Positions 1-7,792 of a DNA stretch of 64,000 nt are shown piece by piece (position 1 is the stretch's first letter; the number at the start of each line of letters is the position of its first letter). Below the pieces are notes generated by a model that saw only the letters and a program-made list of their open reading frames with translations, did not search any database and was not told the DNA's origin. The position numbers and the translations under genes were made by a program. The stretch comes from Methyloligella solikamskensis (GTDB taxonomy: Bacteria > Pseudomonadota > Alphaproteobacteria > Rhizobiales > Methyloligellaceae): NCBI RefSeq assembly GCF_042676065.1, contig NZ_JBHTJO010000001.1:2170001-2234000 (forward strand). Reading direction: 5' to 3'.

Positions 1-72
1 GCTTGAGAGACCGTTGCGTAATGGGACCTGTATCCGCTGTCGGACGCGGTATTGCGGATTGAAGGATGGCTT

Positions 73-357
73 GTGACTGAAAAAGAAAAGCGCGAGGCTC
101 GCAGCGAGCCCTCGGAAGAGAAGGGAAGGATGGACCTATCAACAGGGAATTCGTCGGACGGCACCATGGATGATGCGCCGTCTAGCGTTGCGGGCGGCAA
201 AACGCCGAAGGAGGATCAGAGCGGCTTGTCGTCCGACCTTCAGGCGCATATTGGCCGGCAGCTCCGCGCAAGCTTCGACGAAGTGGCACGCGAGCCCATC
301 CCGGATCGGTTTCTGCAGCTTCTGAAAGACCTTGAGGAAAGCGGGTCTAAGAAGTGA
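73..357 (+). CDS. nepR: Anti-sigma factor NepR
   Basis: Anti-sigma factor of the alphaproteobacterial general stress response; it holds EcfG inactive until the response regulator PhyR sequesters it. About 94 residues. The C-terminal half carries the NepR signature (HIGRQLRASFDEV, then EPIPDRFLQLL). The first 50 or so residues are polar and probably disordered, making it longer than a minimal NepR. I chose the GTG at 73 because GAAGGA lies six bases upstream; a TTG at 52 is also open. The stop overlaps the ecfG start by 4 bp (GTGA), implying translational coupling. PhyR is not in the window and may lie upstream. A CGTT at 12-15 could be the -10 of an EcfG promoter whose -35 would fall outside the window. 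Confidence 0.9.
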   Translation: MTEKEKREARSEPSEEKGRMDLSTGNSSDGTMDDAPSSVAGGKTPKEDQSGLSSDLQAHIGRQLRASFDEVAREPIPDRFLQLLKDLEESGSKK

Positions 358-908
358 ACCAAAAGGTTTCGGCGAGTTTGAAAGAAGCCCTGGTGGGCGA
401 GATGAGCAACCTGCGCGCCTTTGCCGTGTCGTTATGCGGCGACAAGGAACGCGCGGACGACCTTGTTCAGGAGACTCTCTATAAGGCTTGGAATCACCTG
501 GATTCCTTCCGGGAAGGGACGAACCTCAAGGCGTGGCTCTTCACCATCCTGCGCAACACCTATTTCTCGGAGCGCCGTAAGCGCCGCCGCGAGGTGGAGG
601 ATGCCGACGGCAGCTATGCCGCCAAGCTCTCCACGCATCCGGAGCAGCACGGCCATATGGATCTGCAGGATTTCCGCGAGGCCCTGGCCGAGCTGCCCGA
701 CGATCAGCGCGAGGCGTTGATCCTGGTGGGCGCTGCAGGCTTTTCCTACGAGGAAGCGGCGGAGATCTCCGATTGCGCCATTGGCACGATAAAGAGCCGG
801 GTGAACCGCGCGCGCAACCGCCTGGGCGAAACCCTCGGTGCGAGCGGCGAAGAGTTCGATCAGGGACTGGCCTCGGCGCTTGCCTCTGCGGGGCCGACCG
901 GCACCTAG
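354..908 (+). CDS. ecfG: ECF sigma factor EcfG, general stress response
   Basis: Extracytoplasmic-function sigma factor (184 aa) directing RNA polymerase to general stress response promoters. Region 2 is seen at about residues 15-75 (DDLVQETLYKAWNH, then LKAWLFTILRNTYF). Region 4 follows at about 105-160 (LPDDQREALILVGAAGFSYE, then GTIKSRVNRARNRL). The GTG start at 354 overlaps the nepR stop, so both proteins come from one transcript. EcfG-type promoters (GGAAC-N16/17-CGTT) occur within 700 bp downstream, matching its expected specificity. A hairpin terminator follows at 953-992. Confidence 0.92.
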   Translation: MNQKVSASLKEALVGEMSNLRAFAVSLCGDKERADDLVQETLYKAWNHLDSFREGTNLKAWLFTILRNTYFSERRKRRREVEDADGSYAAKLSTHPEQHGHMDLQDFREALAELPDDQREALILVGAAGFSYEEAAEISDCAIGTIKSRVNRARNRLGETLGASGEEFDQGLASALASAGPTGT

Positions 909-952
909 ACGCTGTCCCTATCCCGGTCAGCCTCTCGCGACGTGAACGGCAC

Positions 953-992
953 AAAAAAGCGGGCGTCCCCGTATGGAGACGCCCGCTTTTTT
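953..992. terminator. Bidirectional rho-independent terminator after ecfG
   Basis: A 15-bp stem pairs 953-967 with 978-992 around a 10-base loop. It is flanked by A6 on the left and T6 on the right, so it can end ecfG transcription on the plus strand and the DUF1328 gene on the minus strand. Confidence 0.88.
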
Positions 993-1016
993 AATCGCTT
1001 CAATGTGATCCTGAGG

Positions 1017-1178
1017 CTAGCGCCGAATGATATTCGCCACGATGGTCAGCGCGAACAGGATCAGGGCAACGACGAAAATCAGCTTGGCAATTCCAACCGC
1101 CGTGCCGGCCAGCCCGCCGAAGCCGAGAGCCGCCGCAATCAAGGCGATAATCAAGAATGTAAGAGCCCAACCCAGCAT
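1017..1178 (-). CDS. DUF1328 small membrane protein
   Basis: A 53-residue, almost entirely hydrophobic protein with two predicted membrane helices (LGWALTFLIIALIAAALGF and LIFVVALILFALTIVANII). It matches the DUF1328 (YtjA-like) family, whose function is unknown but which is often stress-induced. The ATG at 1178 is preceded by AAAGGAG; longer upstream starts lack this signal. An EcfG-like promoter (TGAACC-N16-CGTT) sits about 40 bp upstream on the same strand, suggesting membership of the general stress regulon. The product probably resides in the cytoplasmic membrane. Confidence 0.85.
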   Translation of the reverse strand: MLGWALTFLIIALIAAALGFGGLAGTAVGIAKLIFVVALILFALTIVANIIRR

Positions 1179-1219
1179 TATAATCTCCTTTGATCGATCA
1201 ATTTGATCCAGGCCTGGGC

Positions 1220-1245
1220 AACGCATTCATAGAGACAAAGGTTCA
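1220..1245 (-). promoter_or_regulatory. Candidate EcfG promoter for the DUF1328 gene
   Basis: Read on the minus strand, TGAAC (1245-1241), a 17-base spacer and CGTT (1223-1220) match the EcfG consensus GGAAC-N16/17-CGTT with one mismatch. The implied transcript would begin near 1213, giving a leader of about 35 bases before the DUF1328 start. Confidence 0.55.
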
Positions 1246-1296
1246 CTTTGAGATGCAATTGTTCTGCATCGTGCGCGATTGAAGAGGAGGATTTTG

Positions 1297-1545
1297 ATGG
1301 CAAAACTTTCTGCAGCAGAACTTGACGAGGCAAAGCTCGATCCGGCCGCCGTCTTCGAGCAACCCAAGGACGTCCTGGCCGCGGAGGAGCTCTCCAAGGA
1401 GGACAAGCGGGCGATTCTGCAGCGGTGGGAGATGGACGCCGACGCCCTGCTCCGGGCGGGTGATGAAGGAATGAGCGAGGATGCCGCCAGCGGCGCGCTC
1501 GTCCAGGATGTGCGCACAGCACTCGATACTATTGATTCTCAATAA
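1297..1545 (+). CDS. Small conserved hypothetical protein
   Basis: An acidic, soluble 82-residue protein with no signal peptide or membrane segment. It resembles small hypothetical proteins common in Hyphomicrobiales with the pattern DPAAVF, then LSKEDKRAILQRWEMDADAL. Function is unknown. The ATG at 1297 follows GAGGAGG with good spacing; an upstream in-frame start at 1279 lacks a site of this quality. Its place between the DUF1328 gene and another EcfG promoter suggests, but does not prove, a stress-related role. Confidence 0.75.
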   Translation: MAKLSAAELDEAKLDPAAVFEQPKDVLAAEELSKEDKRAILQRWEMDADALLRAGDEGMSEDAASGALVQDVRTALDTIDSQ

Positions 1546-1595
1546 TCTTTCCTAGATCACCCTCTCATCCTTTTCAGGATTTCGCTCCATCGATC

Positions 1596-1620
1596 GGAAC
1601 GCAAGCGCGTCTGCGACGTT
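1596..1620 (+). promoter_or_regulatory. Candidate EcfG promoter
   Basis: GGAAC at 1596-1600, a 16-base spacer and CGTT at 1617-1620 match the EcfG promoter consensus exactly. It lies about 115 bp before the small membrane protein starting at 1737 and may also serve the exported protein at 1950. Confidence 0.7.
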
Positions 1621-1736
1621 TTGTTCACGGACCGGGGGCTGGGAATGCGAGCGCGATGCCGCATGCCTAATTCGCCTCTTCAGGTCTTGAGAATTGAACG
1701 AACCAAACTCGATTGATTGCGAAAGAGAGTCTGTTA

Positions 1737-1904
1737 ATGGCACATGATCACACGAAGGACGAAATGCAGCCGAAGGAGGCCCGCCAAGGGACGCGCCCGA
1801 GCGGAATGGTCTGGGTGCTGCTGATTTCGACCGTGGTCGCCGCGGTCGCGATGTATCTTATTCTCGCGGTGGGCTGGACCGGTCCCATTCCGTGGACCAG
1901 CTAG
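1737..1904 (+). CDS. Small single-span membrane protein
   Basis: A 55-residue protein with a polar N-terminal half (AHDHTKDEMQPKEARQG) and one membrane helix (MVWVLLISTVVAAVAMYLIL). I do not recognise a family. The ATG at 1737 follows GAAAGAGAG. It lies downstream of a perfect EcfG promoter motif and is probably induced under general stress. The next gene starts 45 bp later on the same strand and may be co-transcribed. Confidence 0.7.
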   Translation: MAHDHTKDEMQPKEARQGTRPSGMVWVLLISTVVAAVAMYLILAVGWTGPIPWTS

Positions 1905-1949
1905 CGGTTCGCTGAGATTGCAGGCCGCAAGCGAGGGAGGCGGCTTATC

Positions 1950-2495
1950 GTGAGACGATTTCGCTATGGGACGATGAGGAGCGTGGCTGTTGTGGCCGCG
2001 CTCTCTCTGTCTGTGATGTTCCTGTCTGTGATGTTCGGAGCATCCGGCCTTTCGGCCGCTCCCGGGGAGCGGATCGAAGACGGCGCCAAAGCGACCGCGG
2101 AAGCCCTCGATCCGGACGCCCGGCCCCGTTCCAGCGAGCCGGAGACACACTCCCCTTCCAGCTTCGAAAGCTTCGCGGAAGAGACCCTGCGCCGTCTCAA
2201 CGAAAGCGTTTCACGGCTGCAGAGCGAGACGGAGGACGCCGCGCAGGCCTTCGGAGAGTCCATGACGGACTCCGCGGCGAGGATGGACGACGCCTGGGCG
2301 GACACGTTTGAGAAGTTCGAGTCGCTGCAGGGCGAGGTTCGCAAGACTTATAAGAGCCTGGAACGGCGCACGAGCCGGGCGATTGCCCAGTTCCAGCAAT
2401 GGCTGGCCGGCGATCAGACCCGGCCACGGAGCCCTGCCCCGCGGCCAATCACACCGGAATCCATCGAAGGTGATGGAGAAGCGATCGCCGTATGA
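1950..2495 (+). CDS. Exported coiled-coil protein of unknown function
   Basis: 181 residues. The N-terminus is a signal peptide or membrane anchor: basic start, hydrophobic stretch at about 10-30, and a likely cleavage near GLSAAPG. The middle (about 70-150) is a polar helix rich in E, S, R and A that looks like a coiled coil; the end is Pro-rich. No family recognised. The GTG at 1950 follows GGGAGG. It ends three bases before the convergent pabB-pabC gene, with no terminator between them. Its position downstream of the EcfG promoter suggests a stress-linked envelope protein (inference). Confidence 0.7.
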   Translation: MRRFRYGTMRSVAVVAALSLSVMFLSVMFGASGLSAAPGERIEDGAKATAEALDPDARPRSSEPETHSPSSFESFAEETLRRLNESVSRLQSETEDAAQAFGESMTDSAARMDDAWADTFEKFESLQGEVRKTYKSLERRTSRAIAQFQQWLAGDQTRPRSPAPRPITPESIEGDGEAIAV

Positions 2496-2498
2496 GCC

Positions 2499-4343
2499 TC
2501 AGCGGCTCTCCGCGGCAGCACCGACAGGCTTTGCGCCCTCGCCTTCCCCCTCAGCGCCCACGGGCTCCGCACGGATAAGTCCGCGGACGGAATTTCCCAG
2601 ATAGACGCGATCGGCGCGCTCCAGATCCTCCAGGGTCAGGATGGCCTCGCTCGCCTCGACCCTCGGCAGATCGATCATCTCTTCCCGCAAGGTGCCGGGC
2701 AGCAGCCCGCAGGCAACCGCCGGCGTGTAGAGCCGCCCGTCCTTCTCCAGGAAGAGATTGGTACGGGTGCCTTCGGTGAGCTCGCCCTTGCTGTTGAGGA
2801 AGATGACCTCGTCGCAGCCCGTCGCCTCTTTCGCCGCCGCCATGGCCTCTTCGTAGAACTCCCGGCGCGTGGTCTTGTGGAAGAAGAAGGGATCCTTCTC
2901 ATCCACCCGCCGGTCGGACACGGCGAAGGTCCAGACCGTGTTGCGGTCAGGCAGCGTGATCTCCTTGGCGGAGACGCTGATCGCACCGTCCTCGCCGAGC
3001 AGAAGCCGGACCATATAGGTCCCGCCCTGGAGGCTGCGGGTCTCGGCGGCGAGCGCCGCCTTCACTGCTTCGCGGTCGTACGGATAGCCGAAATGATGGG
3101 CGGAGGCCTTGAGCCGGTTCAGATGGCGCTCCAGCAGATAGAAGCCGCCGTCGGGCTCCCAGCGGATGGTCTCGATCAGATCGAAATTCTGGGCCGGTCT
3201 TGTGAGGAACTCGCCTTTCAGGAGGCATTCCTCATATTCCGCCTCGCCCTTGCTGTCGGCCACGACCCCGCTGCCGATACCCATCTCGCCTTTGCCATTG
3301 CTCAGCATCAGGGTGCGGATGGCGACGTTGAACTCCGCACCGCCATTGGGCGCGATGGTGCCGACGGAGCCGGTGTAGACGCCGCGCGGCAGATCCTCCA
3401 GTTCGCGAATGATCTCCATGGCGCGGACCTTCGGGGCGCCGGTGACGGAGCCTGAAGGGAACAGCGCCTTCAGCATCTCCCGCAGGCCCATGTCGCTGCG
3501 CATCTCCGCCCGGATGCCGGATGTCATCTGATGCACGGTCCGGTAGGTCTCCACGGTGAAGAGATCCGTCACCTCCACGGAGCCGATCTTGGCGAGACGG
3601 CCGAGATCGTTGCGCAGAAGATCGACGATCATGAGGTTCTCCGCCCGCTGCTTCTCGTCGACCGCGAGCCAGGTCTTCAGGCGCGAATCCTCCCGGGGCG
3701 TGCGGCCCCTCGGTGCGGTGCCCTTCATGGGCCGGGTGGAGAGCACGCTCCCCTCCCGCTTGAAGAAAAGCTCCGGCGAGAGCGACAGGCAGTGGAAGTC
3801 TTCCGCGCCGATCAGCCCGCCATAGGAGACCCGCTGCTTGCGGCGGAGCGCCTGATAGAGCGCGACGGGGTCGCCGCCGTAGCGGAAGAAATATTTCAGG
3901 GTCAGGTTGATCTGATAGACGTCGCCGGCGGCGATGTAGTCCTTCACCTTGGCGAAGGCGTCGAGATAATCCTTCTTGGAGCGGGAGAGCTCCAGATCCG
4001 TGACGTCGGGATCGCCCTCCCCGCCGGTGCGGGCGAGCCAGTTCTTGGTCTCCCGGTCGTCGAAGCGTTTCGGCGCGCGATAAAGGCCGATCCAGAAGAG
4101 CGGCTGATCGCGATTTTCGGGCATGAGATCGGCGAGCTTGGGCTCGAGGCAATAGCCGAGCTCATAGGCGAAGAAGCCGGCCGCGTAGAGGCCACGCTTC
4201 AGCCCCTGCTCTATGGCGATGAGCTTTTCCTCGACCTGGGACGGGTCGCGACAGATCACGACCTCCAGCGGCTCCTCGAAGAGGAGCGAGACGCCGCCAG
4301 GCCTCAAACTGTCATCCAGCAATACGAACGGAGAATCGGTCAT
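2499..4343 (-). CDS. pabB: Fused aminodeoxychorismate synthase I / aminodeoxychorismate lyase
   Basis: Bifunctional PabB-PabC protein (614 aa) making 4-aminobenzoate from chorismate with an amidotransferase partner that is not in the window. Residues 1 to about 380 are the chorismate-utilising domain (STRPMKGTAPRG, LRNDLGR, TVHQMTSGI, PSGSVTGAPK, GSGVVADS). Residues about 390-600 are a PLP-dependent lyase domain of the branched-chain aminotransferase fold (FFFHKTTRREFYEEA; TEGTRTNLF; LPGTLRE). It lies 106 bp downstream of fhcC on the same strand. 4-Aminobenzoate is needed for folate and is also the substrate of MptG in methanopterin synthesis, which explains the location. Confidence 0.92.
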   Translation of the reverse strand: MTDSPFVLLDDSLRPGGVSLLFEEPLEVVICRDPSQVEEKLIAIEQGLKRGLYAAGFFAYELGYCLEPKLADLMPENRDQPLFWIGLYRAPKRFDDRETKNWLARTGGEGDPDVTDLELSRSKKDYLDAFAKVKDYIAAGDVYQINLTLKYFFRYGGDPVALYQALRRKQRVSYGGLIGAEDFHCLSLSPELFFKREGSVLSTRPMKGTAPRGRTPREDSRLKTWLAVDEKQRAENLMIVDLLRNDLGRLAKIGSVEVTDLFTVETYRTVHQMTSGIRAEMRSDMGLREMLKALFPSGSVTGAPKVRAMEIIRELEDLPRGVYTGSVGTIAPNGGAEFNVAIRTLMLSNGKGEMGIGSGVVADSKGEAEYEECLLKGEFLTRPAQNFDLIETIRWEPDGGFYLLERHLNRLKASAHHFGYPYDREAVKAALAAETRSLQGGTYMVRLLLGEDGAISVSAKEITLPDRNTVWTFAVSDRRVDEKDPFFFHKTTRREFYEEAMAAAKEATGCDEVIFLNSKGELTEGTRTNLFLEKDGRLYTPAVACGLLPGTLREEMIDLPRVEASEAILTLEDLERADRVYLGNSVRGLIRAEPVGAEGEGEGAKPVGAAAESR

Positions 4344-4449
4344 GAACCGAAGCGGCTCCCTGTGATCCCAACCGGCGCTTGTCGTGCGCGCTCGTCAGGC
4401 AGACGGTCCGTGGCACGATCCGGCGCTAAGAGGCCAGACTAGCGCAAGG

Positions 4450-5253
4450 CTATCGGAGGATCAGCATCTCTCCCTTGCCCTTCGACGCCATGTCGCCAAT
4501 GAGCCGCTGGGCCCGCCGGGGCAGACGGAGCTTCACGTCGTGCTCCTTCAGATGGCGCTCGAGCAGCTTCAGATAGGTAAACTCGATCACGCCGCAATCG
4601 GAGTATGTGGGCAGGATCTCCTTCGGCTCCTTCTTAAAGATCAAGGTGCCGCGCTTGTTGCCGTAGCCTGCGAAGCGCCCGACCTTGCCGAGGAAGACGA
4701 TGGTGCCGGCCACGACGCGTGCACCAGCATAATCGCCGGCATCGCCGCAGACCGTGATGATGCCGCGGCGCATGCGCTCCGCCAGCATGGGACCGGCATC
4801 GCCGCGGATAATCAGGCGGCCGCCGCGCATGCCGTGCACCTCGCCGACCAGCACGCCGCCGGCGCGCTCGCCTACATTGCCGCCGATATCGATGGTGCCG
4901 CCGGACATGGCCGCGCCCGCATAAGGGCCGGCATTCCCCTTCAGCAACAGGGCGCCGCCTCTAAGCGATGCGCCTAGATAGGCTCCGGCATTGCCATCGA
5001 CCATCACCTGGCCTTCGGAGAAGCGCGCGCCGATATGGTCGCAACGATGATCGGTGCCGACGAACCGGATGTTGGACGTCTCGTCGCCGGAGACCTTGAA
5101 CAGATCGCCGACGCAGAGCTTGGTCCGGGTCGTGCCGATATGCAGCGCCTCGATATCCTTGGACTTCATTCCGGCCAGACGATCGGGCGTCAGGCAGGAC
5201 AGATTGACCCGCTGATCGGGCGACTGCTTCATTTTGAAGGTGAGAGCGCTCAA
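4450..5253 (-). CDS. fhcC: Formyltransferase/hydrolase complex subunit C
   Basis: Subunit C of the FhcABCD complex that moves the formyl group from H4MPT to methylofuran and hydrolyses it to formate. 267 residues. The middle is a right-handed beta-helix of repeating Gly-rich units (GNAGAYLGASLRGG, GNAGPYAGAAMSGG, GDAGDYAGARV), as in archaeal FwdC/FmdC and the C-terminal region of glutamate synthase. The start overlaps the fhcD stop by 4 bp. It is the last fhc gene in the B-A-D-C order typical of methylotrophs. Confidence 0.95.
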   Translation of the reverse strand: MSALTFKMKQSPDQRVNLSCLTPDRLAGMKSKDIEALHIGTTRTKLCVGDLFKVSGDETSNIRFVGTDHRCDHIGARFSEGQVMVDGNAGAYLGASLRGGALLLKGNAGPYAGAAMSGGTIDIGGNVGERAGGVLVGEVHGMRGGRLIIRGDAGPMLAERMRRGIITVCGDAGDYAGARVVAGTIVFLGKVGRFAGYGNKRGTLIFKKEPKEILPTYSDCGVIEFTYLKLLERHLKEHDVKLRLPRRAQRLIGDMASKGKGEMLILR

Positions 5254-6158
5254 CCGACTATCTCCTTCAAGTGGAAATGATGGGGGCCGAGATTACCGCC
5301 GTAATTGCCAGCGGCGATCGCGACGATGCCGTCCTTGGAGCCGCCATCGAGCACGGCGTCCATGCCGGCCTTCATGGCGTCGGAGATGGCTTCAGGGGTC
5401 AGCCCGTCGATCACGATCTCCATGACCGCCTCGACATCGAGCGGAAGGTCGGTCTTCACCGCGCCCTTCAGGGTCGGGCAGTAAGCGTCGTTGGTGGAGG
5501 CGATCTGCCCCTTGTACTGAGAGCCGACCTTCGAGCCGGAGCGCACGATGCCGCCCGGGAACGGCGTGATGACGCCCTCCATCTGGCTCATGGCCTTCAC
5601 GGCGCGGGTGCAGGCTTTCAGCACGCCTTCATGGGATTTGCCGAGCACCAGGAAGTTGCCGCCGCCGACGGCATCCTTGGTGAAGCCGGTCTTCTCCTCG
5701 CAGACGAACTCGCCGTCCATGACGGGGATGCGCCAGAAGCGGCGCCCCTCGATAACCTTGGACATCTGCCAGCCGTCGCCGAAGAAGCGCAGCGAGGAGC
5801 CGAGCTTCAGGGACGGCTTGCCGGGAATGCCGGCATAGCAGGCCGTGCCCGGACAGGTCAGCACGCATTGACCGACGCGGTTGCGGAGCTGCTTCTGCAG
5901 CTTGTCCTTGTCCATGGTGAAGAGCAGCACGGAAACGCCGGGACGGCCGTCATAGGTCTCGTCCTTGGAGAGCTTCCGCTCAATACCGGCCTCGGCGCCG
6001 CAGGCGATGACCGAGGTGGCGAAGCCGGTCATGGTGCGGGCGGCGATCTCCGCCCACTCCGCCGTCGGCGCCGTGATGACGACCCGCGTGCCGACCATGG
6101 GGAAGGCTTCCGCGAAGGTATCGACAATGGTGACGCCCTTGCGCTTGATATCCGTCAT
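5250..6158 (-). CDS. fhcD: Formylmethanofuran-H4MPT formyltransferase (complex subunit D)
   Basis: Catalyses transfer of the formyl group between 5-formyl-H4MPT and methylofuran within FhcABCD. 302 residues, the usual length of the Ftr family, with family blocks such as DTFAEAFPMVGTRVVITA, CVLTCPGTACYAG and FGDGWQMSKVIEGRRFWRIP. The ATG overlaps the fhcA stop by 4 bp, and its own stop overlaps fhcC by 4 bp, so A, D and C are translationally coupled. Confidence 0.96.
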   Translation of the reverse strand: MTDIKRKGVTIVDTFAEAFPMVGTRVVITAPTAEWAEIAARTMTGFATSVIACGAEAGIERKLSKDETYDGRPGVSVLLFTMDKDKLQKQLRNRVGQCVLTCPGTACYAGIPGKPSLKLGSSLRFFGDGWQMSKVIEGRRFWRIPVMDGEFVCEEKTGFTKDAVGGGNFLVLGKSHEGVLKACTRAVKAMSQMEGVITPFPGGIVRSGSKVGSQYKGQIASTNDAYCPTLKGAVKTDLPLDVEAVMEIVIDGLTPEAISDAMKAGMDAVLDGGSKDGIVAIAAGNYGGNLGPHHFHLKEIVG

Positions 6159-7792
6159 GAGGTCGTCTCCGGCAGCTTCGCGAAGCGGCCTTCGCGTCCT
6201 GCAATCCCCTCAGGCACGTCGAAGACCTCTGGGTTGATGCCGTAATTGTCGCCGTAGAACTTGTTCACCCGGCGCTTGATGTTGGTGTCGAACTCCGGGG
6301 TGGCGTGGAACGCCCTGCCCCAGGTGATGTCGGTGATCTGACCGTCGCGCACGACGAGCTTGCCGTCCTTGAAGACCAAGCTGGCACGGTCGAACATGGC
6401 GACCTTGTCCTTCTTCTCCGAATAGACCGCGACGTCGCCCACGGCGCCTGCGCCCAGATGGCCGCGGTCGAACAGGCCCAGCAGCTTGGCGGGCGCGGCC
6501 CGGGTCATCACGGCGAACTCCGACAAGGTGATCTCCCGGTCGATCTCGGCGAGGTTGGTCACCTCGCGTACGGCTTCCGGCAGCTTGTCGAGCCAGCGGG
6601 TCCGTTCGTCCTTGTCCATGAGTAGGCCGAAGATCTCCGGATAGCGGGTGAACAGCGCGCCGTTTGGATGATCGGTGGAGAACAGCACTTGCCACGGGTT
6701 CTTGGCGAGGAGGAAGATCTCCAGGCCGATGGCCCATTGCACGGCGTTCACGAAGCTCTTGGACTTGTATTTGTAGGGCACGACGCCGGTGCCATTGCCC
6801 TCGCCCTGATAGAGCGCCCATTTGCCGGGGCTGGCGGCCTTGCGGCCGTCGAACTGGCGCAGCACGTCGCCGGAGATGGTGACGGTCTGGCCGAACAGCA
6901 CCTGGCCCACATCGACGGTGACGTTCGGGTGGGCATTCAGCGCTTCCACCAGGCGCGGCGCGCCGGAGGACAGGCCCTTCTCGCCTTCCGTGCCGTAGCC
7001 GTAGAACTGAATATGGGCGAAATGGATCGGCACGCCTTCGGCCGCCTCCATGGTGGCGATGGCGGTGTCGATATTGCCGGCGATGCCGAGATTGTTGCAG
7101 TGGACATGGGCCGGATGGGGCACGCCGAGATTGTGCACCGCATGCTGCATGGACTGCACGATCTGGCGCGACGTGGCGCCGTAATACGGCACCTCGTCAT
7201 CCAGGTTGAAGGTCCGTGCATTGAACTTGAAGGCTTCGGCACCGCCCGCGTTGATGACCTTGAGCCCTAAGCACTTCGTATGGTCCAGGGTCCAGGCGAC
7301 ATAGTCCTGGATCTCGCTCTCCGACGCATTCTTCTTCAGCTGCTGAAGCGCGAAGTCGTCATTTCCGAGAATCGCCAGACCGCCGACGTCGAGGATCGGG
7401 ATCTGGGACAGCTCCAGATGGGTCTGGATGGCGTGGGTCGGCTGTACGGCCGGCTCGATGGCCGTGGTGTAGCCCATCTGGGCATAGCGGAGGCCGGTCG
7501 CATACGCGCCCCAGGACGACGGTGTCGGCGGGATGTGCACGCCGCCATCGGCCGCCAGCAGCGGCAGTTCCGGCATCAGCTGGCGGGCCAGCGTGACGTT
7601 GGAGCCGGCGATATGGGAATGAACGTCCACGCCGCCGGCCATGACGATCTTACCGGAGACGTCATAGGTCTCGTCGGGCTCGCGGCCTTGGGCGTCAGCG
7701 ACGATGCGGCCGTCCTCGATATAGAGATCGCCAACCGCATCGCGGTTGTTCGCGGGGTCGACGACGCGGCCGCCTTTCAGGCAAAGCAGCAT
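6155..7792 (-). CDS. fhcA: Formyltransferase/hydrolase complex subunit A
   Basis: Hydrolytic subunit of FhcABCD, homologous to FmdA/FwdA (545 aa). It is an amidohydrolase-fold protein. The metal-binding HxH motif is visible near residue 58 (GGVDVHSHIAGSNV). A lysine-containing segment (CLGLKVINAGG) and further histidines (HPAHVHCNNLG, FSTDHPNGA) complete the binuclear metal site expected from the family. Start and stop are tightly packed: the ATG shares one base with the fhcB stop (TAATG) and the stop overlaps fhcD by 4 bp. In methylotrophs the formylmethylofuran is hydrolysed to formate rather than made by CO2 reduction. Confidence 0.96.
   Translation of the reverse strand: MLLCLKGGRVVDPANNRDAVGDLYIEDGRIVADAQGREPDETYDVSGKIVMAGGVDVHSHIAGSNVTLARQLMPELPLLAADGGVHIPPTPSSWGAYATGLRYAQMGYTTAIEPAVQPTHAIQTHLELSQIPILDVGGLAILGNDDFALQQLKKNASESEIQDYVAWTLDHTKCLGLKVINAGGAEAFKFNARTFNLDDEVPYYGATSRQIVQSMQHAVHNLGVPHPAHVHCNNLGIAGNIDTAIATMEAAEGVPIHFAHIQFYGYGTEGEKGLSSGAPRLVEALNAHPNVTVDVGQVLFGQTVTISGDVLRQFDGRKAASPGKWALYQGEGNGTGVVPYKYKSKSFVNAVQWAIGLEIFLLAKNPWQVLFSTDHPNGALFTRYPEIFGLLMDKDERTRWLDKLPEAVREVTNLAEIDREITLSEFAVMTRAAPAKLLGLFDRGHLGAGAVGDVAVYSEKKDKVAMFDRASLVFKDGKLVVRDGQITDITWGRAFHATPEFDTNIKRRVNKFYGDNYGINPEVFDVPEGIAGREGRFAKLPETTS

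Noticed and set aside
1218..1243. Plus-strand EcfG promoter for the gene at 1297 (GCAAC...GGTT)
   Set aside because: Two core mismatches; it mostly mirrors the better minus-strand site.
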